Source: Septoria linicola | Lineage: Eukaryota > Ascomycota > Dothideomycetes > Mycosphaerellales > Mycosphaerellaceae | Direction of reading: 5' to 3' | DNA: 64,000 nucleotides | Assembly: GCA_024114885.1 (NCBI GenBank) | Contig: CP099426.1 | Coordinates: 1,302,001 to 1,366,000, forward strand | Shown: positions 56,339 to 64,000 of the stretch, piece after piece | How the letters are laid out: each line of letters begins with the position of its first letter | How positions within the stretch are numbered: position 1 is the first letter of the stretch | Translations under genes and position numbers: made by a program | The notes under the pieces: model-generated | What the model saw: the letters and a program-made list of their open reading frames with translations, nothing else | What the model was told of the DNA's origin: nothing | Database searches by the model: none

Positions 56339-57770
56339 ATGACGGCCGAATTTCCTCTCCTAGGCTCGCTAGGTCTGTACGCTGCTGATATTCGTGGAGA
56401 TGGTAAGTCAATAACATTTGCCCCTCTTAACCTGAATGGGCATAACTGCATGTGATCCATTCGATTAACGCGGCATCTGCTTAGGCAACTGTCTTTTCAA
56501 CGCCCTTTCCGATCAGATCTACGGTCACCAAAATGAACATGCTGCCATTCGCTCGCGTGTCATAGACTACATGCGAGAGCATGCCGACTACTACAAGCAG
56601 TTTATTGACGTCCACCCTGGTGGCGGCATTCGACGCAATCCCAAACGCAAAAATGCTGGCTCATATTCATCGCCAGCCTCGTTCGAAGCTCCCACCCCCG
56701 CCGAGATCGACCGTGTATTTGAGAATCATCTCGCATCCATGGCACGTGGTGGCACATACGGTGACAACATGGAGATTGTGGCTTTCTCCTCAGCCATGGG
56801 ATACGATGTGAGAATCTACCAACGTGACTTTGCATACGTAGTGTCGGGTAATCACGAGGAGACCGGCAGGCCAGTGGCACACATTGCATACCACACTTGG
56901 GAGCACTACTCGTCGATACGCAATCTCGACGGCCCTCACACCGGCAAGCCGGACGTGACTGTCAAGGTGCTATCGCCCGAAGAAGAGGCAAAGCAGAAGG
57001 AAGAGCTGGCAAAGACGTCACCCGTCCTTCCGTGGATGATCGATGTGGTGTCCAAGTCTTTGCCCTACCTGGCTGACAAGATCACCATAAAACGGCATCT
57101 GGAAGCTGCAAAGGGCAACATTGACATGGCGGTAAGCAACATGCTTGATGCGGAAGAGAATGGCAGCACTTCGTCACAGGTGGAGAGCTCCAGCATTGAA
57201 CGAGACCATGACAGCGATGATGATACGCATGATGGCCCCAACAAGAAGCAGGACAGACGCATGAGTAGGGCATCGCGAGCACACAAGGAGAGGAGTCGTG
57301 ACAGCAAGCACGCTCTCTCCAATTTATCGGTTCGTGATGAGAGCCAAGAGTCCTTCGCTAGCTTCGCATCAGAGGCTTCAAGCCAGCCAGACTCGACCCA
57401 GCACTCGACGAGCACACAACTGACGTCTAACGATGACAACGACGCGGCATCGAAGTCGTCGAATACCTCACAACAACACGACGCGTCTTCTACACAAACG
57501 GCACCTGCGAAGCCTCCGGTAAGAATAAAATTGTTACCGCCGCGGCCACCACCTGGCAAGACATCACAAAAGCAGTCCGGTCCACGTGTCTCAGCACGGG
57601 ACAAGAAGGACATGCAGAAGCAGGCACAGAAGAAGGCACGCAAAGAGCGGCAACAAGCTGAGTCGAAGTCTGCAAAGACCGATTCGCCCACAGTTGTTGG
57701 TCTGCAACTACGTGCCAAAGGCATGACGGAGACGCCTCCCGTCGACACACTGCGAACTCTATACATTTGA
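56339..57770 (+). CDS. OTU-family deubiquitinase (OTUD3-like)
   Basis: Cysteine protease that removes ubiquitin from substrates. Exons 56339-56402 and 56485-57770 join in phase, giving 449 residues. The splice falls inside the catalytic motif: RGDG | NCLFNAL, with Asp21 and Cys24. The domain continues SDQIYGHQNEHAAIRSRVID, GTYGDNMEIVAFSSAMGYDV and ends IAYHTWEHYSSIRNLDGPH with catalytic His162. A UBA/CUE-like helical piece follows (LADKITIKRHLEAAKGNIDM, AVSNMLDAEE). The rest is disordered, Ser/Lys-rich, and ends LQLRAKGMTETPPVDTLRTL. This is the OTU-plus-UBA order of OTUD3. The substrate is unknown. Confidence 0.9.
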
Positions 57771-58664
57771 GAGGAGCTGCATCATTTTGCATCTGAAAGA
57801 GCCTGCTTGCCGCGGAAGATACCCATTCTGTTGTTTCACGTCTGAGCAAAGCATAGCGCGCGGGCATTCTTGGTTTGGTCACATCATAGCGACGGAGCGA
57901 CGCAAAACACTGAGCAGAGGACACCTTTTTGGGCGGGAACAAACGGCGTTTTTACATGGAGAAGGACATGACATTACTTGCTCTTTTTGACCTTTGGCTT
58001 TTGATGTTTTTGGGAAGAGGCACAAGTCTGAGACACTGCTGGTGCTCTGAAGGGCTCAGTCACCGGTGGTTTCAAGCACGAAAGAAAAAGAGGCTCGCGT
58101 TTGGCTGGTACGGTACGAGACCAATGCGACAAAAGAAGATGAGAAGAAGAGACATAATACAATTAGAGACACCAGACCACTACTCCATAGCGTGCATGGA
58201 TGGACGCAAGACTCTCGCTGTTGCTGGCGAGCGTTCGTTCGTGCAGAGTAATATCAGACATATCACCTCAGTTCAGATGAGCTTGCGAACGTGACAGTGA
58301 TGAGATTGACCAAGCGCGTCTGTACGCCCTCGTTGTCTACACCGCATCAATCACAACAGCGGCAAAGCGGCAGCGCCTCACATGCATATTATGGAGGAGA
58401 ACACATCGGTAAGTCAGCTCGACGAGACGACGAAAGGTGAGCAAAAGTCGTATGCCGCGTGCGCAATAGCTTCGAACTACCCACTACGCGAGAGCGCTCT
58501 CACTAAGCACATTATGCTTCAGCGCTGTGAAAAGCCTGTCATACATTCAGCACTTGCCCACTCTTCGTCCACTTCGACGCAGAACTGTCTCATCATACAA
58601 TCATGCAGGCATAACTTTCATCTCACTTCATTCTTCACGAATCTGCATCATCTGCAGGGCCCAC
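57771..58664. other. Convergent intergenic region, OTU / ULA1
   Basis: About 890 bp between stop codons. Small ORFs only; nothing is recognised. Confidence 0.4.
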
Positions 58665-60443
58665 TTATATCCGACCGACCCAGGTCCGACTCGTAATCCC
58701 ATCATACACGCACGTATTGTCGATGGGAACATACTGCTTCGTAATGACCTTGATGACTTCCTGCGCAATCAGACCTCCGCTCAGCGAGGCGATGTTGTGC
58801 AGCTCGGCGCCGCCTGCTCGAGCTAGTTCTTGGCAGTAGTTGCCGACTTTGTCTTTGACTTGGGTGTACTCTGGATCTTCGATGCGGGAGCCCGCTTCGC
58901 TAATGACGGAGTCGATGATCTTGTGTGCGATGCCGGTGAGTTTGGAGGCGTCGGATTCCCATTCGGTGTCGTTGGAGCCGGCGACGCGGAGGGCTTCGCC
59001 GCCGGAGAGGGAGGAGGTGTGGGTTGCGGAAAATTCGTCCCAGGCGAGGAAGGCGATGTAGAGGCCTACTAGGCTTTCGGGGTTGGTGAGGTTGTTGTAG
59101 ACGAATTTGGCGCGGTCGTTAAATGTGATTGGGGTGTCGGACTGGACGACTTTGAATGTTCGGCCGCGGACCATGGAGATGTGCGCGGCGCCTTTGCAGA
59201 AGAGCTCGACTTCTTTGTCGTCGATGGGAGGGAGTGTTGATGCTCGCTGAGACGTCTTCTCGAGTGATCGGACTGTGGCGAGAACTTCAGCAGCATCGTC
59301 GCGTGCTTTTGCCTTGTAGATGTTCTGCAGTTCGATGTATGTGTTCGATCGTGCTTTCATGTCGGGTACAGCTCCTGGAAGAGGAAGCTGGCCGTGCTTC
59401 TGGTAGAACTGATTCACGGCATTGGCAATCAGCCAAAATGGCGCCGATGTGGGTGTCAACGATTGTGATTCAGCAGAGCCGAGGATTTCGCGAACTGCTG
59501 ATGGCACAGTTGGCGGATTCAATGACTTTAGCACGGCTGCACATGCTTCATCAAAGTTCTCCTCGCTGGGACTTCCCGATCGAACCAAGTCTCTGAATGC
59601 CGTCTTCTCCTTGTATGACTCTGGCAGCTTGCCATCGTTTGTTGCTTTCCACTGCTCCAGATAGTGCAACAGTAAGCACACATATGGAATATGAGCGAAT
59701 TCTTCTCCATTCATCTTATCCATGTTCGCTGTTTGTTGTTTCGCGAAGTCGATCAAGGCAGGCCATGGCTTGACCAAGCGAAGATCCGTCATGGCCGTGG
59801 GATCTGGGTGCGTGTCGACGATCGGGAAGGCAGGTGGTAGGTAGAGCGAGAAGTGGATGTAGAAGCCCAACGAGTGTATGTAGAAGGTCGGTATCTGGAG
59901 AGCGTGAACGTGGTCCTGTATTGTGGCGAGCATGGCTGGGTCGAGCGGTGCTGCGATCAAGACCAGCGTGTATGGAGTGAAGATCTTGTCTTTGACTGCC
60001 CAGCTGGCGATGGGTTCTGTGATGGCATGGCCTTTCGCGTCCGGGTTGAGCTCTTCGAGATACTTGACTGTCTCTTCAGCTCGAAATTTGCCTAAAGACG
60101 CGTCCTCAAGGAAGAAGTTCACACCCAGATCTGCCTGTGAGACGATGGCTGAATCAAGGATGGTGAAGTTGCCTATGCCTGGCAGCACCAAGTTCTTCAG
60201 CGTTTCGACCCCAGTCACTCCAGGGCCATTATTGATAAGCAGAATGTTGGTTTCTTCAAGAGCAATTTGTCCCCCGGCGCCCTGTGAAATTTGGTCAGTC
60301 ATGAGATTATCACCACCAAGTCCATGAAGCTCCAAATAGTGCCGTCATACCCAGAGTCGGAGCTGCCTGTCGTACTTCTTCTCCTTGGCTGTGGGTATAT
60401 CCTGTAGAGGTGGAGGCACCTCTGTCGGTGTCCCGTTCGCCAT
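58665..60443 (-). CDS. ULA1: NEDD8-activating enzyme E1 regulatory subunit (Ula1/AppBP1)
   Basis: Partner of Uba3; together they activate NEDD8/Rub1 for cullin neddylation. Exons 60443-60351 and 60281-58665 join in phase and give 569 residues. Exon 1 supplies EKKYDRQLRLW and exon 2 GAGGQIALEETNILLINNGP, the canonical start of the family. The inactive adenylation half follows: GIGNFTILDSAIVSQADLGV, NFFLEDASLGKFRAEETVKY and LEELNPDAKGH. The middle catalytic-cysteine-type half domain lacks a thioester Cys, as expected for this subunit. PFWLIANAVNQFYQKHGQLP, LPGAVPDMKARSNTYIELQN and the C-terminal GGAELHNIASLSGGLIAQEV with ITKQYVPIDNTCVYDGITS are typical. Length is near human NAE1 (534). Divergent from RKI1. 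Confidence 0.94.
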
Positions 60444-60859
60444 ACCGATCACCTTGACCGAATCGGTAAACAGATGTCGATGTTGGTGATGAGCAGAGCT
60501 TCGCGTTTCTGTTTGACAATGCACGTCTAAGCTTCAGTGACGATCAGCGCCACAGCGTTGTGGCTCAGTCTTCCCATGTGAAGCTCGTCATTATGAAAGT
60601 GCTGCTTCCAATGTTCATTGACCATTTACAGTCTCTCACGGAGAGATTGCCTCTTCGACGACACAAGCATCTATAAGCGCTGACAAAGGTACGCGAAACA
60701 GGTACGGTCGCTCGTGTGCCAACAATAGAATAATGGTTGGAGGGGTCGAACGCAATGCTTGAATTTCGAGTGGGGCATTTGATCGCAAGAGCTGGGCTGG
60801 ACTTCGTCACTGGCTATCAGATTCATCCGGAATAACTTCTGCTCGCTCTCTTATCACAC
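60444..60859. promoter_or_regulatory. Shared ULA1/RKI1 divergent promoter
   Basis: 416 bp separate the two start codons. No element is recognised by eye. Confidence 0.4.
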
Positions 60860-62050
60860 ATGCTCTTTCGTTCCTCTCTCCAAAGTCTGTCCCACAGTGT
60901 CACTACCATTCGAGTCGTCCACCGAGCCTGCACAAGCCATACGCCGAGACACACATTCACAACCACGGCCAGAATGGCCTCCAGCGACAACGCCTTCGCT
61001 GTGCAAGAGGCTGCAAAGCATGCGACTGCCATTGTGGAAGCCGCAAAGAGGAAGGCTGCGTACAAGGCTGTTGCAGAGCACTTCAGATCAGACATGCAAT
61101 TTGTAGGCATCGGCTCAGGGAGCACCATAGTCTACGGTGTGGAGGCCATCAAGGCGCATCTGGAAAAGAACCCACCACCAGCGGGGCACAGGAATTGGTT
61201 CATACCGACGGGGTGGAACAGTAGGAAGGTCATTGAACAATTCGGTAAGATGCTGTTTTCCACCTACTGCCGAATTGAGCACCTCGAAATCTGTGCAGAC
61301 TGTCGGGCAGGATCGAAGACGGAACTGCATAACATCTAGCTGATCTTGTGCGCCAGGACTTGACCCTCTGGCCTTTGACTCCATTCCCGCTAAAGCACAA
61401 CTGGAAGTGGCTTTCGATGGTGCAGATGAAGTTGACGCAGATCTGAATTGCATCAAGGGTGGTGGAGCATGTCTATTTCAGGAGAAACTGGCATGTCTTC
61501 CTAGCATCTTCCTTTGCACAGATACTGACTCTTCCAGGTCGCAAAGATGTCAAAGAAGTTCGTATGTATAGCGGACTACCGCAAGAAGCAGGATCGCCTT
61601 CTCACTGTCTGGCCTTCGATACCCATCGAGATTGCGCCAATCTCGCACGCCTATGTCCTCCAAGAATTGTTGCTGATCGGTTCGATCAAGCCAATCCTCC
61701 GCGAGCATACACTTTCTAAGACTGGACCCGTGCAAACAGATCAAAGCTTCTACATAATCGACGCGCCCTTCAAGACTCTGCTTACGCATGACGATGTCGC
61801 TTCCGGTAAAGGCAAGGGTGATGGTTCGGATGGCACGTGGGAAGTAGACGCTCTTGCTGCACGTATTCGCGGTATCGAGGGTGTTCTCGAGGTGGGCCTC
61901 TTCCACGGAGAGAATGGTTTCCAGGCACGATCGCAAGGACGCCGAGGAGGCCAAAAGCCGGTCGCTGTATACTTTGGGCTTGAGGATGGTGAGGTTGAAG
62001 TAAAGCGATCACCGGAGCTGCTGGCAAACACTGAGCAAGGAGGCAACTAG
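60860..62050 (+). CDS. RKI1: Ribose-5-phosphate isomerase A
   Basis: Interconverts ribose-5-phosphate and ribulose-5-phosphate in the pentose phosphate pathway. Exons 60860-61244, 61357-61490 and 61538-62050 give 343 residues in phase. Family blocks: [81 protein letters not shown] and [15 protein letters not shown]. The second intron starts with GC, not GT. The first 38 residues ([20 protein letters not shown], then [18 protein letters not shown]) read like a mitochondrial presequence, and a second Met (60974) opens the usual cytosolic form. The first ATG has a poor context (C at -3) and the second a good one (A at -3, G at +4). Confidence 0.92.
61491..61537 (+). other. RKI1: GC-AG intron in RKI1
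   Basis: A 47-nt intron with donor CTG|GCATGT, branch-like CTGACT and acceptor TTCCAG. It restores the family sequence QEKL|VAK. The nearest GT alternative (61494) would break the frame. Confidence 0.75.
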
Positions 62051-62569
62051 AGACTGACACACTAATCGTTTATAATTACACGCATGCCACAACGCGAAGA
62101 AAACACCATGACACGCTTTGACACGAACATCCGTGATCTTCACTTCCCCAGAGTCGGCAAACGCGTCTCCACTTCCCACCTCTCCTCCTGCATTCAGCTC
62201 CTTCGCACTTGCTTGGCCAGCGCCAAACCACTGAGGATACGCGTGATTTGGTCTGACACGATGCCGAGTGTGCCATCCAACCCCGCTCGACTCGTGGACA
62301 GACTGCGATGTCCCAGCTCCAGGAGGCTCAAGGTACACTGAACTTGTACCCTTTCTTTCTCCTGCTGACCTGCAGAGAGCATCCAACTGCTTAACGCGTG
62401 GCGCGTCTCAAACATTTCGGAGTTGTTGTGGACGCAAGGTTTATGTTCGAGGGTCCAGCGACAGTTTGACGCTCCACCGCAGCTGCCAGATTGTGTTGTG
62501 CACCACAGTCTGCATGATAACGTCCGGTTAAGTGATTGACTGCTTCATGATAACATTCAGACCGCCACC
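62051..62569. other. Intergenic, RKI1 3' flank and NNT promoter
   Basis: 519 bp between tandem genes. No supported gene or element is seen. Confidence 0.4.
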
Positions 62570-64000
62570 ATGTGGCCTTCATGCCGGCCATTGAGGCCGC
62601 AAGTCGCCCTGAGAGCTACAAGAAAGTCGGCGCGATCGAACTTGCTTCGTGGCCTGAACAGTACCAGGCTCTACTACCAAAGCTTCAGTAGACAACAAGA
62701 AGCCGTAGCCGCAACGACACCAGCATCCAAGGATGAGCCGGTCACTCCGGAGGCCGAGCCAGTGAAAGCTATACCCTATGGCGACTTGATTGTAGGTGTC
62801 CCTCTTGAAGTTCGAACTGGAGAAAAGAGAGTTGCGATTACACCAGAGAATGCCAAACTCCTCTTGAAGAAAGGTTTCAAGAAAGTGCTTATTGAACATG
62901 GAGCTGGATTTGCTGCACAATTTCCCGCCCATGACTACGAGGCTGCCGGTGCGACTTTGGTCAATGCCAGCAGAGTATGGGACGACTCGGACATTGTTTT
63001 GAAAGTCCGCCCACCAAGACTTCGCAGCACCACGTTGTCGCCGAACAACTTCATTCATGGCTTCAAAGAAGGCGGAGTCATGATATCGATCCTACAGCCT
63101 GACATTGAACGAAACAAGAAGATCGTGCAGGCCTGTGTCGACAAGAAAATTACCACTTTTGCCATGGACAAAATTCCTCGCATCACTAGAGCTCAAACAT
63201 TTGACGTGCTATCCTCGATGGCAAACATTGCTGGCTACAAGGCAGTGCTCGAAGCCGCCAATCATTTTGGCCGCTACCTTACCGGTCAGACAACAGCAGC
63301 TGGTAAGGTTCCACCCTGCAAGGTCCTGGTCATCGGAGCGGGTGTAGCAGGTCTCAGTGCCATTGTGACCGCAAGAAGAATGGGAGCCATCGTGCGTGGC
63401 TTTGATACGAGATCGGCAGCGCGTGAGCAAGTCCAATCACTAGGAGCAGAATTCATTGAAGTCGAGATTGAGGAGACTGGTGACGGCGGAGGAGGTTATG
63501 CCAAAGTCATGAGCAAAGAATTCATCGAAGCTGAGATGAAGCTATTCATGGCGCAGGCTAAAGAAGTCGACATTATCATCACGACGGCTTTGATTCCCGG
63601 CAGGGCAGCTCCAACACTGATCACCGAAGAGATGGTGTCTGCAATGAAACCTGGATCGGTCATCGTCGATTTGGCTGCGGAAGCTGGAGGCAACTGCGAA
63701 GTCACCGTGCCAGGAGAGCTTACTCAACATCAAGGAGTGACTGTAATCGGTTACACAGATCTACCATCGAGATTGCCAACTCAGTCTTCGACTTTGTACT
63801 CCAACAACATCACGAAATTCTTACTCTCCATGTCGCCAAAAGAGGGGCACTTCGGAATCGATCTGAACGATGAAGTTGTGCGGAGGTCGATCGTCACATA
63901 CAACGGTGAACTCCTGCCGGCTCTGCCGCCTGTCGCACCTCCAGCACCTGCCCCAGCCAAAGTAGAAGAGAAGCAAGAAGAGATTGTCGCTCTGACGCCC
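62570..64000 (+). CDS. NNT: NAD(P) transhydrogenase, mitochondrial (5' part; continues beyond window)
   Basis: Proton-pumping enzyme of the inner mitochondrial membrane that makes NADPH from NADH. The frame is open from ATG 62570 (CCACCATGTGG context) to the window edge, 477 codons. The first ~45 residues are Arg/Ser/Leu-rich with no acids (MWPSCRPLRPQVALRATRKS), a mitochondrial presequence. The NAD-binding domain I follows: GVPLEVRTGEKRVAITPENA, FKEGGVMISILQPDIERNKK, FAMDKIPRITRAQTFDVLSS, MANIAGYKAVLEAANHFGRY, the Rossmann motif VLVIGAGVAGLSAI and VRGFDTRSAAREQVQSLGAE. IITTALIPGRAAPTLITEEM and VIVDLAAEAGGNCEVTVPGE close the domain. The last visible residues are the Pro/Ala linker that precedes the membrane helices. 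Fungal NNT has both domains in one chain of about 1100 residues, so more than half lies outside. Confidence 0.95.
   Translation, partial: MWPSCRPLRPQVALRATRKSARSNLLRGLNSTRLYYQSFSRQQEAVAATTPASKDEPVTPEAEPVKAIPYGDLIVGVPLEVRTGEKRVAITPENAKLLLKKGFKKVLIEHGAGFAAQFPAHDYEAAGATLVNASRVWDDSDIVLKVRPPRLRSTTLSPNNFIHGFKEGGVMISILQPDIERNKKIVQACVDKKITTFAMDKIPRITRAQTFDVLSSMANIAGYKAVLEAANHFGRYLTGQTTAAGKVPPCKVLVIGAGVAGLSAIVTARRMGAIVRGFDTRSAAREQVQSLGAEFIEVEIEETGDGGGGYAKVMSKEFIEAEMKLFMAQAKEVDIIITTALIPGRAAPTLITEEMVSAMKPGSVIVDLAAEAGGNCEVTVPGELTQHQGVTVIGYTDLPSRLPTQSSTLYSNNITKFLLSMSPKEGHFGIDLNDEVVRRSIVTYNGELLPALPPVAPPAPAPAKVEEKQEEIVALTP

Noticed and set aside
1..64000. Dispersed 5S rRNA, CRISPR array, telomere repeat or intact transposon
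   Set aside because: I looked for the expected words and for long terminal or inverted repeats and saw none; only the tRNA relic and short repeats remain.

Overview
This window is nuclear DNA of a filamentous ascomycete fungus (Pezizomycotina; a Dothideomycete is my best guess, but that is inference). The genes have short introns of about 47-264 nt with GTRNGT donors and CTAAC/CTGAC-like branch points. Typical fungal families are present: a Zn2Cys6 regulator with a fungal transcription-factor domain, an ACS-family MFS permease, F-box-like proteins and a one-chain NAD(P) transhydrogenase. Genes lie on both strands, often as divergent pairs, with no operons. All exon joins below were worked out by eye from splice signals, reading phase and remembered family motifs; none was checked against RNA or a database.

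Layout. 0-10 kb: queuosine-salvage QNG1 (-, 3' end outside the window), SUMO E1 subunit UBA2 (+), a tubby-like protein (+), a small four-helix membrane protein (-) and rRNA-processing ESF2 (-). 10.9-14.8 kb: a large RING-containing SNF2 ATPase (+). 14.8-19.3 kb: a gene desert with a recurring short palindromic element and a decayed tRNA-Val(AAC). 19.3-28.2 kb: FIG4 (+), a Zn2Cys6 regulator (-) and an MFS permease (+). 28.2-34.5 kb: gene-poor, with two lineage-type hypothetical genes. 34.5-41 kb: threonine synthase THR4 (+), a frameshifted F-box-like gene (+) and the seven-exon SEC1 (-). 41-48 kb: mitochondrial RNA helicase SUV3 (+), ESCRT-III VPS24 (-) and the Hsp90 co-chaperone p23/SBA1 (+). 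49-51 kb: a truncated neurotransmitter-symporter-family gene followed by a broken coding remnant. 51.6-54.7 kb: an F-box protein (+) and a secreted DUF4185-like protein (-). 56-64 kb: an OTU deubiquitinase (+), NEDD8 E1 subunit ULA1 (-), ribose-5-phosphate isomerase RKI1 (+, with a GC-AG intron) and the 5' part of NAD(P) transhydrogenase (+, running off the window).

Most genes are core housekeeping: ubiquitin-like modification (UBA2, ULA1, OTU, RING-SNF2), membrane traffic (FIG4, SEC1, VPS24), mitochondrial and redox metabolism (SUV3, NNT, RKI1), amino-acid synthesis (THR4) and RNA biology (QNG1, ESF2). They do not form a functional cluster. I found no secondary-metabolite cluster, intact transposon, CRISPR array or virus-like gene. 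The observations most worth checking are the GAGT-N5-ACTC element array, the tRNA relic, three broken genes, an open-frame intron in p23, a GC-AG intron and possible dual targeting in RKI1, and a TGAGTC/GACTCA inverted repeat upstream of THR4.
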